A stretch of DNA of 40,768 bases from assembly GCF_025060895.1 (NCBI RefSeq), contig NZ_JANZKV010000228.1:9393-50160 (forward strand), read 5' to 3'. This stretch comes from Stieleria sedimenti (lineage in GTDB: Bacteria; Planctomycetota; Planctomycetia; Pirellulales; Pirellulaceae). Positions 17,516-26,435 of this stretch are shown here, piece by piece. The notes under the pieces were generated by a model that was not told where the DNA came from, did no database searches, and saw only the letters and a program-made list of their open reading frames with translations. Within the stretch, counting starts at the first letter, position 1, and every line of letters begins with the position of its first letter. A program made the translations under genes and the position numbers.

Positions 17516-18901
17516 CTACCGCGTCAGCAGAACGTTGCGTGGATCATGCCGTCGGGCGATCTCGCGGTAACGCAGCGCGGCGGTTTCCGGCAACAGTGAA
17601 TTGATCATGCAGTCACAGCTCCACTCGAATCCCGCGGTCTTGTTCAATCGCGGAAAGACATCGAGCGACCACTGGAAGGCTTCGGGCTGTTGGCCGCCGG
17701 GAGGGCAGGTGTGCAGCAGGTAATTGAATGCTTTGCCCGGGAAGGCTTCGTTGACCCAGCAGAGCACTCGCCACAGGAAACTGGACAATTGGTCCAACGA
17801 CGTCTCGGTCATCAGATCAAAGTGGGGTTGATGTTCCACCGACGTCAATCGAATCATGCCACCGAAGCGGCTGGCGAATGGGCAGAACGCGACAAACGAA
17901 TCGGTCCGGTCGATCACCCGACTTCGCTCGGCCAACTCGGCCCGCAACAAATCGCAGGCGAGCGTGCATCCGGTCCGTGCCCGATGGTGCTCGCATCGAA
18001 GCAGCGTGGTGCGGACATGGTGCGGCATCAGGCTGGTCGCGATCAGCTGGCTATGGCTGTGTCGCAGCGACGCACCGGCTTCGGGCCCGCAATTCTTGAA
18101 CACACTGATGTAGTTGATTCCACGGACCTGTCGCCAATGGCGAATCCGGTCGCGAAAGGCCAGCAACGTCATGTAGACCATTGCGGGGTCATACTGCGTG
18201 ATCGATTCGGCGTGCAGCGAGGATTCGACCACCACTTCGTGTCCGCCGACCACATCGGTGATCGGAAACAGGTTGTGCCGATCGACGTGGCCGCCTTTCT
18301 CGGCATCGCAGGGGCTGACGGCTGGAAATTTATTGGGCACGACACGCACGTCCCAATGCTCTTGTTCGCCCGGAACGACCTCGACCGCCGGCCCGGCAAA
18401 GCGGGTCGCCGCGCTATCCAGTGGCGCCGTTGCCTGGTCGCCCAATCTGGCCGACCAGACGGCTTCCGGCGTGCGGTTTTCGGCGCCGACGCAAAACGGA
18501 CAGGCCGCATCGACCGTCGGAGGCTCGATGGCGGTCGCAGCGGAGGACAGCTTGGACGATTCGTAATCGTTGGGGCGTTGATCGCGTTTGGGCGCGAAAA
18601 TCGTCCAGTCGCCGGTCAGCAAGTCTCGCCGCGTATGTGAAGTCGCGCTGCTGCCCCGATAGGACGCCGCCTCTTGACGGCTTTTGGTATCGGCATCCGA
18701 GTGTGCCAGTGAACGCATGACCGATCGCCGCGCCGGTCGTCCCGGCCACATCGCTTCGGTTTCGCCGGCCGACGCCAGTCGCGTGTCGGTATCGATGGTC
18801 CCGGGCTTCGCTTGATATCCTGAGACCGCTTCGCTTACTTGACGGGGCAGAGCCGACTCTGCCGAAACGATTTGCGGTTGTTGCTCAGAATCAGAAGACA
18901 T
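17516..18901 (-). CDS. galT: GalT-like hexose-1-phosphate nucleotidyltransferase
   Basis: The core matches galactose-1-phosphate uridylyltransferase of the HIT superfamily: LLTGDWTIFAPKRDQRP (from about residue 94), zinc-binding CPFC (Cys134, Cys137), DVRVVPNKFPAV, GGHEVVVES, and the active site GASLRHSHSQ with nucleophile His283. The first about 90 residues are a low-complexity extension rich in Ser, Ala and Arg; usual family length is about 330-370 residues. An internal start is possible, but no better one is evident. The enzyme transfers a nucleotide group between UDP-glucose (or ADP-glucose) and a hexose-1-phosphate. Its place between glycogen synthase and GH57 suggests supply or recycling of sugar nucleotides for glycogen, and the nucleotide specificity is open. 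Confidence 0.87.
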   Translation of the reverse strand: MSSDSEQQPQIVSAESALPRQVSEAVSGYQAKPGTIDTDTRLASAGETEAMWPGRPARRSVMRSLAHSDADTKSRQEAASYRGSSATSHTRRDLLTGDWTIFAPKRDQRPNDYESSKLSSAATAIEPPTVDAACPFCVGAENRTPEAVWSARLGDQATAPLDSAATRFAGPAVEVVPGEQEHWDVRVVPNKFPAVSPCDAEKGGHVDRHNLFPITDVVGGHEVVVESSLHAESITQYDPAMVYMTLLAFRDRIRHWRQVRGINYISVFKNCGPEAGASLRHSHSQLIATSLMPHHVRTTLLRCEHHRARTGCTLACDLLRAELAERSRVIDRTDSFVAFCPFASRFGGMIRLTSVEHQPHFDLMTETSLDQLSSFLWRVLCWVNEAFPGKAFNYLLHTCPPGGQQPEAFQWSLDVFPRLNKTAGFEWSCDCMINSLLPETAALRYREIARRHDPRNVLLTR

Positions 18902-19111
18902 GCGTCGCAGCAGGGTTAGGTTGGGATTGATGAGGATGCCTGAACACGGATGCTGCCACCCTCGGACTGTCCATCATCCTCTCGTCCGCCAGAGCCGTCC
19001 CAAGTCATCCAGATTGGGAGTGCTGTCGCGGACCCGACTTGCCTCACTCTACCAATTTCTGAGCGATTTCCAGCCTTGTCTGAGCAAAAAAACAAAATCG
19101 TTTGCCGGCCC

Positions 19112-20614
19112 TCATTTCGGCACAACAGCCTGGCCCCCCTTAAGGGAAACTGCGTTGTCGTAAAGCTCCACATACTGGGACGCACTCTTCCTCCAAGACC
19201 AGTCAGCGGCCATCGCGCGCTGCACCAAATTATTCCAAATTTTTTGCTCGTGATATCGCAATTTCAGGGCTCGGCCGATGGATTCATCGAGTCCGCGCGG
19301 AGAAACCTCGCGCAAGTGGAATCCGGTCGCCGTTTGGTTGGACAACGTTTCGGCAGTCGTGTCGACCACCGTGTCGGCCAACCCGCCCGTCGCGGTAACG
19401 ATTGGGATTGTTCCGTATCGAAGGCTGTACAGTTGATTGAGCCCACACGGCTCATAGTGACTGGGCATCACAAACAGATCCGCACCGGCTTCAATCCGGT
19501 GCGCCAAAGCGTCGTGAAAGCCGATGTGTGCGGCGACTTGCCGGGGCGCTTGCGCCGCCAATGCCGTCAGTTCGGCTTCGATCTGCCTGTCGCCGCTGCC
19601 GAGGATCATCCATTGCGTCGGCCGGCCTTCGTCAACGTGCTGTCGGATCACCGGCAGAATCAAATCCCATCCTTTTTGTTCGGCCAAACGCCCGACCAAA
19701 CCGATCATCGGCACGTCGGCTGATTCTTCGAGTCCGAATTCGAGCTGCAGCGAACGTTTGTTGGCGATTTTTCCCGACGGCCAATTGTTTTGATCGTAGT
19801 TTGCGCTCAGGTGAACATCGGTCGCCGGATTCCAAACGGTCTCGTCAATCCCGTTGGTAATGCCAGTCACACGCCCGCCTTTGGACGCCAGCACGCCATC
19901 GAGACCGCAGCCGTGCTGGGGCGTACAGATTTCCATCGCGTAGCGGGGACTGACGGTCGTGACGTGGTCGGCGCAGACGATCCCAGTTTTCAAAAAGTTA
20001 AGCTGCCCGTAGTACTCAAACGTCTCATGGGTGAAGTGTTTCCAATCCAAGCCCGTCCATTTGAACGCGTCATGGTGAAACTGACCCTGGTAGGCCATGT
20101 TGTGAATGGTCATCAAGGTCGCGGCCTTTCCGAGCGCCCCAAACGCTTTCGGTGATGCCTGGAGCAGGGCGGGGATCAATCCGGACTGCCAGTCGTTGCA
20201 ATGCAGCACATCGACGTCCATCTCGATCCGCGAGAGGGCGGCCAGCGCTGCGCGACAGAAGAACGTGAAACGCTCGGCATTGTCCCGATAGTCCCCCAGC
20301 GCATCTCCATAAAGTGATTCGCGGTCGAAGTACTGGGGCTGGTCGATCAACCAAACGACGACGTCACTGTCGGGAAGCAGACACCGCAGCAGCCTCCCCC
20401 CCACCAGTTTGCCTGGCGACATCGGGATGGCGAAACTGATATCCGTCGTGTCAATCTTGAGACCGGCGCGGTAAACACTGCGAAAGGCGGGCAGGATCAC
20501 CGCACAGCGGTGTCCCAGCGCGGCGACTTCGCGGGGCAGCGTGCCGCAGACATCGGCCAACCCGCCCGTTTTTGCCAACGGTACTGCTTCGGAAGTTACG
20601 TAGACAATGTTCAA
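19112..20614 (-). CDS. glgA: Glycogen (starch) synthase
   Basis: GlgA adds glucose from ADP-glucose (or UDP-glucose) to the non-reducing end of glycogen. The protein opens with NIVYVTSEAVPLAKTGGLAD, holding the KTGGL substrate loop of GT5 enzymes. Later it has DVLHCNDWQSGLIPALL, TMLTIHN-like TLMTIHNMAYQG, VSPRYAMEI, GLVGRLAEQKGWDLI, MPSHYEPCGLNQ and TATGGLADTV, all typical of the two Rossmann domains. I chose TTG 20614 because the conserved family start begins at the next codon; a GTG at 20650 in the same frame would add 12 residues. The length (about 500) is normal. It is divergent from the pseudokinase gene and upstream of galT and GH57 on the same strand. Confidence 0.92.
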   Translation of the reverse strand: MNIVYVTSEAVPLAKTGGLADVCGTLPREVAALGHRCAVILPAFRSVYRAGLKIDTTDISFAIPMSPGKLVGGRLLRCLLPDSDVVVWLIDQPQYFDRESLYGDALGDYRDNAERFTFFCRAALAALSRIEMDVDVLHCNDWQSGLIPALLQASPKAFGALGKAATLMTIHNMAYQGQFHHDAFKWTGLDWKHFTHETFEYYGQLNFLKTGIVCADHVTTVSPRYAMEICTPQHGCGLDGVLASKGGRVTGITNGIDETVWNPATDVHLSANYDQNNWPSGKIANKRSLQLEFGLEESADVPMIGLVGRLAEQKGWDLILPVIRQHVDEGRPTQWMILGSGDRQIEAELTALAAQAPRQVAAHIGFHDALAHRIEAGADLFVMPSHYEPCGLNQLYSLRYGTIPIVTATGGLADTVVDTTAETLSNQTATGFHLREVSPRGLDESIGRALKLRYHEQKIWNNLVQRAMAADWSWRKSASQYVELYDNAVSLKGGQAVVPK

Positions 20615-20857
20615 AACTTGGTACCTGAGTCGGAGCCGGACATCACCCACCGAATGTGGGCCACGGCCGAAGTTAATTCAACGGGCCAAGGATTTACAGC
20701 GTTCCCACCCACCCGTATGGAATTATTGGTCGCAATTAACGATCGAGCGGGAAAGGGCGGGGGGCGAATACGCCAGATTTCCACCGGATCAGCTAAACTT
20801 TCTCGTAAACCGTCGTAATCTGGTCTTCTGTTCCAAATCCGTAGTTGTGTTGCCTGC

Positions 20858-23800
20858 ATGTCGATCGCACAGAGCGAATTCTGGTCTCGTTTGGTCCAAT
20901 CCGGACTCGCCGACGCGGGGAGTTGCCAGCGTTATTCGGCCGCGTTCGAACAATCGCCGGACAAATCGACCGGCGAGGACGCCACACCGCTCTCAGCGTT
21001 TCTGGTCCGCAGCGGCGTTCTGACAAAGTTTCAGGCCGGCGAGTTGCTCCGACGGCAGCCGACCACGCTGCGAGTCGGTTCGTTCGTGATCACCAGCGGT
21101 GCGCCGGTCGCGCCGTTTTCACACTGGATTCCCGTCCAAACGCCGGTCAGCGAAGACGCCCCCGTCCCGCGGTACGGATTCCTGCTCCGCGTCCCCCTGG
21201 CCAGTCTGGACGAAACGCGTCGCGGTTGGCTGGCGGTGCACAGCGAAATCCAGGCGGAATCGCTGCAGGCGATCGAATTGTCCGGTGGCGCGCAAGCGGG
21301 AAACGCCGAGCAAACGGTCGAGATTTTCTCACCGCTTCCCGACGGCACACCGCTGCTGAATGCGCTGCAATCCAAGCCACCACTCAGCCCCCGCAAGACC
21401 ATTCGCATCGGTGTCGACCTTGCCAACGCACTGGGAGCGCTGCACCAACCCCTCGACTCCGGCTTGGTGATGGCACACGGGGCCGTGGCCGCCGACCACG
21501 CCTGGGTGACTCCCAAGGGCCGCGCGATCTTGCTCCGCGATCCCTCCTCCCCCGCGCGATCGCCTCGCGCCGATCTTTCCACCAGTTGGATCGACCGGAT
21601 TGAACCGCCCGCGCTTTACGCCGCACCCGAACTGGCCGATCCGGCCGCCATGCCGACACCGGCGTCGGATGTCTATTCGTTGGGATGCTTGCTGTTTTCG
21701 TTGCTGCTGGGACGCCCCGCGTTCTCCGGCGAAGACGATCGAGATCTGTTCGCCGCGCACAACGAAGTGCTGCCTCCGGAACTGATCGAGGCGGTCGAGC
21801 AGGGTGCCGCCGGAAACCCGCTGCTGCGTGTGCTCGCCTACGCGATGGCGAAAGACCCCGCCGCCCGATTCGGAACCGCCGGTGCAATGGCCGACGCTCT
21901 GTCACGAGCCGGTGAGCTGCTCGACAGCCAACCGAAACCAACCCGCCCACCGAAACCGAAACGACCGAAGACGCCCACCGCACCGCCGGTCGAAGTCCCC
22001 ACCGCACCGCCGGTTGACGTGTCCCCGGCGCCGCCGGTTGAGGCAGCGTCAAACGCCGCCCCCGAGCCCGCTTCGATTCCACCGAAGCCGCCGGCGATCA
22101 AGACCCGTCCGACCCGCGATCAGCCGACCCGCGATCAGCCGCCATCAGAACTCGCGCCGGTTGAGCAAGCGGCTACACCCCAGACACCCGCCGAACAGAC
22201 ACCCGCCGAACAGACACCCGCCGAACAGACACCCGCCGAACAGACACCCGCCGAACAGACACCCGCCGAGCGAGCGTCCATCAAGCCAACGCCCACCGGC
22301 GCGACGCCGGAGTCGGAGGCTGAGCAACCGGCGAGGCCCTCGCGACGAAAACGGCGCAAGCGACGCAAGAATCGGATTCCGATCCTGGCCGGCACGATGA
22401 TCGTGCCGCTGCTGATGTTGGGCTTGGCGATTGCGCTTCGTGGACGCGGCCCCGTCGAACCTCCGGCCCGGCCGCGGCCCAACCCCTCGATCGTCAACCG
22501 CGTTCCCGAAGTCCGTGAGTCACGGCGCGAGGTGCCCAGCGACGAGCCGACGCTGGTCAATGGCTATGAGATTGTCGACAGCGATCGCTTGCTTTGGGTG
22601 CCACCTTATGCCGCCGATTCTCCACCACCGTCCTTGGAGCTTCTGCCACCCGGGCCGGCGGTGATCGTATCGATTCCCCTGGCACGCGTCACGTCGAGCG
22701 CCGATGCGCAAACGTTGACATCGACCTTCGATGCCGAATTGTCGCCGTTGATCGCCATGGTCGAGCAGCGCGCCGGAGTGACGCGGGACCAGATCGAGCG
22801 CTGCACCGCCGCGTTGTTCCCCGGCAAACAGGGATGGCCCGAAGTCGCTCTGGTGATCGACTTGGTCGCACCGGTCGAACTGGACACGTTGAGCGAAAAA
22901 TGGCAAGCCTTGGAATCCCGCACCGACAAGGGCGTGATCCTCTACGCCGGCGAGGACCTGGACGGGGATGCGTATTTCGTCGGCGGCGGGGAAAAAGGAA
23001 AACCGCTCGAAGACGGCAAGGCCCAACGGTTCGCCATCGCCTCGTTGGATCGAATTCGCGAGGTCGCCGAGACCGAAGGCGCATCGATCCCCTTGGTCCG
23101 CAGCATGCAAACGCTGTGGAATCAAACGAGTGTCGACAGTGACCTGGTCGCCCTGGTCACGCCCAATTTTCTGTTCGCCGACGGCCGCGAGATGTTGGCA
23201 TCCTCGTTGCCAGAATTCAGATCGCCGCTCAAACGATGGCTGATCCCCGATGTCGCCGCGTTCTCCTTGTCCGCCTCGGCAAAGGACGGCGCGCTGTATC
23301 TGGAATTGCGTGAACTGCCCAGCGGCGGCGCGACCGCGGCGACGCTGTTGAAATCGTTCCGCGAAACAACCCAAACGTGGCCCGATTGGGCGGACAACTT
23401 CATTTTGAATTCGGTCCCCGATCCCTCCTGGCGTCTGTTGGCCACTCGCTTGCCGCTGATGTTGCGGTTCGTCAACGAACAGACGCGCAGCACGATTCTT
23501 GGTGAAACGGTCGTCGCATCGACCTACTTGCCCGCCGATGCCGGAACCCAAGTCGCCTTGGGCACGTTCCTGGCGATGAACACCGAACCCGGACAAGAAA
23601 GCCTGGCGCAAACTCCGCCCGCGGACCCGCTGACGGTCGACGAGCTGCTGGACCGACCGATGTCGATTTCGTTCCTGCAACTTTCTCTGCAATTCGCCGT
23701 CGACGCCGTCGTCGATGAATTTAAATCATCGCTTCCGGCCGGATCGACGATGCCGGATGTCAGAATCATCGGCGCCGATCTGGAGAAAAACGGGATCACT

Positions 23801-24046
23801 CAGAACCAACAGATCCGCAATTTTCAACGCGATGAAGAACCACTGCGAAAGGTGTTGACCGACTTGGTCTTGGGCGCCAATCCCGACAAGACGGCGACGG
23901 GGCCGAGCGACGCAAAACAGTCGCTCGTTTGGGTCGTGCACCCGAAGGGGAAACCGCCCGAGGAAACCGAGATTCTGATCACGACCCGTGATGCCGCAAA
24001 CGACAAGTACGAACTGCCGAAAGAGTTTCAGATTCCCGCCCCCTAG
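20858..24046 (+). CDS. Membrane-anchored pseudokinase (Ser/Thr kinase-like) with TPAEQ repeat
   Basis: This 1062-residue protein is in several parts. Residues about 40-75 hold LTKFQAGELLRRQ, a segment typical of planctomycete kinases. A kinase fold follows to about residue 350, with ALYAAPELADP (the APE region) and DVYSLGCLLFSLLLGRPAFS. The catalytic loop reads MAHGAVAADHAWVTPKGR in place of HRD...N, and the DFG position reads LLRDPSS, so phosphotransfer is unlikely. A Pro-rich linker with six TPAEQ/R units (22184-22273) leads to a basic stretch and one membrane segment (about 507-527, IPILAGTMIVPLLMLGLAIA). An approximately 530-residue domain outside the membrane follows, unknown to me. It may sense envelope signals or act as a scaffold. 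The stop TAG lies at the edge of a dispersed repeat. Confidence 0.8.
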   Translation: MSIAQSEFWSRLVQSGLADAGSCQRYSAAFEQSPDKSTGEDATPLSAFLVRSGVLTKFQAGELLRRQPTTLRVGSFVITSGAPVAPFSHWIPVQTPVSEDAPVPRYGFLLRVPLASLDETRRGWLAVHSEIQAESLQAIELSGGAQAGNAEQTVEIFSPLPDGTPLLNALQSKPPLSPRKTIRIGVDLANALGALHQPLDSGLVMAHGAVAADHAWVTPKGRAILLRDPSSPARSPRADLSTSWIDRIEPPALYAAPELADPAAMPTPASDVYSLGCLLFSLLLGRPAFSGEDDRDLFAAHNEVLPPELIEAVEQGAAGNPLLRVLAYAMAKDPAARFGTAGAMADALSRAGELLDSQPKPTRPPKPKRPKTPTAPPVEVPTAPPVDVSPAPPVEAASNAAPEPASIPPKPPAIKTRPTRDQPTRDQPPSELAPVEQAATPQTPAEQTPAEQTPAEQTPAEQTPAEQTPAERASIKPTPTGATPESEAEQPARPSRRKRRKRRKNRIPILAGTMIVPLLMLGLAIALRGRGPVEPPARPRPNPSIVNRVPEVRESRREVPSDEPTLVNGYEIVDSDRLLWVPPYAADSPPPSLELLPPGPAVIVSIPLARVTSSADAQTLTSTFDAELSPLIAMVEQRAGVTRDQIERCTAALFPGKQGWPEVALVIDLVAPVELDTLSEKWQALESRTDKGVILYAGEDLDGDAYFVGGGEKGKPLEDGKAQRFAIASLDRIREVAETEGASIPLVRSMQTLWNQTSVDSDLVALVTPNFLFADGREMLASSLPEFRSPLKRWLIPDVAAFSLSASAKDGALYLELRELPSGGATAATLLKSFRETTQTWPDWADNFILNSVPDPSWRLLATRLPLMLRFVNEQTRSTILGETVVASTYLPADAGTQVALGTFLAMNTEPGQESLAQTPPADPLTVDELLDRPMSISFLQLSLQFAVDAVVDEFKSSLPAGSTMPDVRIIGADLEKNGITQNQQIRNFQRDEEPLRKVLTDLVLGANPDKTATGPSDAKQSLVWVVHPKGKPPEETEILITTRDAANDKYELPKEFQIPAP
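22184..22273 (+). repeat. 15-bp coding tandem repeat (TPAEQ x5, TPAER)
   Basis: Six in-frame copies of ACACCCGCCGAACAG lie inside the pseudokinase gene. The first five are identical at the DNA level and the last differs (TPAER). Identity at silent positions points to recent expansion. It lengthens the linker before the membrane segment. Confidence 0.95.
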
Positions 24047-24191
24047 TGGCGTAAGCTTCCAGCTTGCGATCCGTGGCTGCATCGCAGACAGAGTGCTGAC
24101 GCACTCCGGATGGCAAGCAAGATGCTTACCCCACATTCCATGGCAAGCAAGATGCTTACCCCACTTTTCGCAAGCAAGATGCTTACCCCAC
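24046..24191. repeat. Dispersed palindrome family: one forward arm and three inverted copies
   Basis: GTGGCGTAAGCTTCCAGCTT (24046-24065, continuing GC) begins within the stop codon of the pseudokinase gene. Three copies of the related inverse sequence GCAAGCAAGATGCTTACC, each followed by CCAC, lie at 24113-24134, 24143-24164 and 24170-24191. The array ends 5 bases before the stop of the secreted protein gene. Spacings of 30 and 27 bases and the short spacers argue against CRISPR. It fills the whole space between two convergent genes. Confidence 0.9.
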
Positions 24192-24195
24192 TTTG

Positions 24196-25851
24196 TTATT
24201 CGATCAGATCCAAGAGCGCGTCGACTTTGGCTTCGGCGGGATCGATCAATGCAGCACGTTGGGCTTGCACGACGCTGTCTCTCCAATACTGTTTGGCGAT
24301 CTCCGTCGTCGACTCCGCAGCCGACCCTTGTTGCGGTCGCAGGTGCAAGTCCCAGCCTGCCGTGTCCGGGTTGACGCCGACCACATAGTCGCCGGGAGTG
24401 ACCAGTGTCGACTTGCTGCTGCCGTCACCGAGCCCCCGATCAAAATCGATCCGAGCCGGTCCGTCCAGCCGGTGCTGCATCACCGAGCCGGCCTCGGCGA
24501 TCTGCGGTTGACCATTGAGCAGGTAATGGAACGCGGCGGGCGATTCACTGGCGTCGATGGTAACGTCCACCGCGGTCTTTTGACGAAGATCCCAGCCGTC
24601 TTGATCGACCACCCAGCGAAACATGCCGTTTTTGATCGTGTATCGTTTGACGACGCCCTTCCCGTTTTGAAACGCGACGACGAAGGATTGGTCCAACGGC
24701 ACCATCTCGCCCGGGGCGAGCGTGATTTCCAACGCGTCATCACAGACGAAACTGATCGGGGTCGTGTTGATCTCGGGACTGTAGAGCACCACCGCGGGAA
24801 TCCCTTCGGGAAGCTGCATGTCGGTCACGGTACTACCGCTTGTTCCCAAACCGACGCCCAACAATCCCGTGATCGCTTCATCCGGCGCGTCGCTTTTGCC
24901 CGCCGCCTCGGCGATCCGCGCGAACAGGTCGTCGCGGCGCTGCGCCCCCAGCACCCGCGCGATCTCGCTCAACACGACCATGTTGCGGATGTTCTTGGCG
25001 CGTTGGGCAATCACCGCGATCTCATTGCCGCTGAGCACCGGACCGGTGATGCCGGTCAGTTCGCTCCGCAACGCTTCGATCGCTTGCGTCAGCGTTGTTT
25101 GGTCGGTTTCGGAGGGCAATGCCGCGATTCGATCGGCGGCGTCGGCGGCATCAAAGAGAGACGACCAGGCTTGCCGAGTCCCTGCGGCGGCCAGGGCCGC
25201 ATCGTGGTTGAGCATCAGCTCGGCGCGAGCGGTTTCGGAATGATTCTTGTTCAATCGATTCTGATAGTCGCGACGCAACGCCTCCAGACTGGCATCACCC
25301 GACGATTGGCCGAGGGATCGCATGACGGCCTGATCGATCTGGCCCGCGATTTCGGCCGCTTCGGCACGAATGACTTTGCCGGCCAATTGCGGGCCTGCGG
25401 AAACGACGTGGGTCAATGCAATTTCGGTCGGCGACGGATTGGGCGAAACCGACGGTCGCGTCACGATTCGGTTTTCCGGCGGTTCGACCGGGGGCGGAGC
25501 GTTCGGCGCCGGGGCGACGTCCGATGGCGGCTGAACCTGGTAAGACCCCGAGGGAACCGTTTGCGAATAGGGCTGGGAGCGGATGACCTGGGGCGATCCC
25601 TGGCGACGTGAAGGACGCGTCGGCACTCGCCCGCCCCGTCCCGGCAGCATTCCGCCTTTTCCGAATCCTCCGTTCAATCCCTTCTCCAGGATCTGGCCGC
25701 CGGCACGATCCAAAATGACCGGCCCGACGGCCGGCAAAATGACTTTCCCCAACGCCTCGCCGATGATGTCCTGCCCTGAAGACGCGGACGGAAACGCGGT
25801 CAGAGTTCCAGCAGCGGCTAGAAGACAGAGGATTTTGTGTCGTCGATTCAT
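24196..25851 (-). CDS. Secreted protein of unknown function
   Basis: This 551-residue protein has a clear signal peptide (MNRRHKILCLLAAAGTLTAF, then PSASSGQD) with cleavage probably after Gly-Gln. A Gly-rich segment, a basic Arg-rich stretch and a Pro-rich linker (about residues 80-140) follow, then a helical part rich in Ala and Glu (about 140-320). The rest is a beta-rich C-terminal part with aromatic repeats such as GMFRWVVDQDGWDL and PGDYVVGVNPDTAGWDLHL. There are no cysteine pairs or catalytic motifs that I recognise. The protein should be periplasmic or surface exposed. It is convergent with the pseudokinase gene; that its product meets the kinase outer domain is only a thought. The opposite strand is also open over 1.4 kb but lacks a signal or known motif. 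Confidence 0.75.
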   Translation of the reverse strand: MNRRHKILCLLAAAGTLTAFPSASSGQDIIGEALGKVILPAVGPVILDRAGGQILEKGLNGGFGKGGMLPGRGGRVPTRPSRRQGSPQVIRSQPYSQTVPSGSYQVQPPSDVAPAPNAPPPVEPPENRIVTRPSVSPNPSPTEIALTHVVSAGPQLAGKVIRAEAAEIAGQIDQAVMRSLGQSSGDASLEALRRDYQNRLNKNHSETARAELMLNHDAALAAAGTRQAWSSLFDAADAADRIAALPSETDQTTLTQAIEALRSELTGITGPVLSGNEIAVIAQRAKNIRNMVVLSEIARVLGAQRRDDLFARIAEAAGKSDAPDEAITGLLGVGLGTSGSTVTDMQLPEGIPAVVLYSPEINTTPISFVCDDALEITLAPGEMVPLDQSFVVAFQNGKGVVKRYTIKNGMFRWVVDQDGWDLRQKTAVDVTIDASESPAAFHYLLNGQPQIAEAGSVMQHRLDGPARIDFDRGLGDGSSKSTLVTPGDYVVGVNPDTAGWDLHLRPQQGSAAESTTEIAKQYWRDSVVQAQRAALIDPAEAKVDALLDLIE

Positions 25852-25973
25852 CTCATCGCGCCATCGTTGAAGGATTCAGTGGTTCGCAAAGACTAGCTCA
25901 AAAACCAGCGATGCGGCGTCCGAGCGCTTGGGCAATGCTGTGAAGCATTTTTCCCTTGTGTTTCTTGAGGTTT

Positions 25974-26071
25974 TAGCGGCAGGGCGCGAGCCCTCCGGTT
26001 CTCCATCTCTGCCAAAACACCGGAGGGCTCGCGCCCTACCGCTAAAAAATGGTTCGCCCTACCGCTAAAAA
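25974..26071. repeat. TAGCGG palindromic repeat, complete copy plus extra arm
   Basis: The left arm (25974-25999, core GGGCGCGAGCCCTCCGGT) and right arm (26019-26044) are complementary over 26 bases with one G/T-type mismatch, around a 19-base loop. An extra CGCCCTACCGCTAAAAA piece follows at 26055-26071, as if a second arm had been duplicated. It is one of three full copies in the window. Confidence 0.93.
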
Positions 26072-26160
26072 GTGCGTCACTGCGTCGCCAGCCGCCCTCT
26101 TCCATTGTGCCCGATTTCAGATCGCCGGGGGGGATTATTTACTGCCCCAGACACAACAAG

Positions 26161-26232
26161 CCCACCGATCGCAGCGCGAACCCGCGGATGGGGAGCAGCA
26201 AAAATCCGTGGGTCCGCGCGGCCATCGGTGGG
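26161..26232. repeat. Long imperfect hairpin in the intergenic gap
   Basis: CCCACCGAT (26161-26169) pairs with ATCGGTGGG (26224-26232). Inside it, GCGCGAACCCGCGGAT (26174-26189) pairs with ATCCGTGGGTCCGCGC (26204-26219) with one mismatch and one G-U pair. On the + strand the stem is followed by TTTTC. It differs from the TAGCGG repeats on either side. Confidence 0.85.
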
Positions 26233-26306
26233 TTTTCTCGCTGACGATCAAAATCGCAGGGACAGAGAAGTCGTGCTACTTTGACGCCAAGCGGGGTGTT
26301 TTTTGT

Positions 26307-26377
26307 TAGCGGTAGGGCGCCAGCCCTCCGGTTCCTCCCTGTTATCGAAAGACCGGAGGGCTTGCGCCCTGCCGCTA
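26307..26377. repeat. TAGCGG palindromic repeat, complete copy
   Basis: The arms 26307-26332 and 26352-26377 match the family but carry changes (GCGCCAGCCC and GCTTGCGCCC) that leave only imperfect pairing. The 19-base loop is unlike that of the other copies, as expected if only the stems are conserved. Confidence 0.92.
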
Positions 26378-26435
26378 CACCCTCGCAAACCACAGGAAAG
26401 GAATGCGTGACCGCGTTGCCCCTGGGGGTCGCGTT

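Larger units (their letters stand above)
25852..26435. other. 584-base repeat-rich gap between the secreted protein and ABC-like genes
   Basis: There is no convincing gene. The gap holds two complete copies of the TAGCGG palindrome (25974-26044 and 26307-26377), a partial third arm (26055-26071) and a long separate hairpin (26161-26232). The repeats account for about half of the space. Confidence 0.8.

Noticed and set aside
24113..24191. Possible short CRISPR array
   Set aside because: Three 22-base repeats separated by only 8 and 5 bases and matching a dispersed palindrome family; no cas genes.
24193..25611. 472-codon open frame on the + strand opposite the secreted protein
   Set aside because: No signal, motif or sensible start; the - strand frame has a clean signal peptide and protein-like composition.
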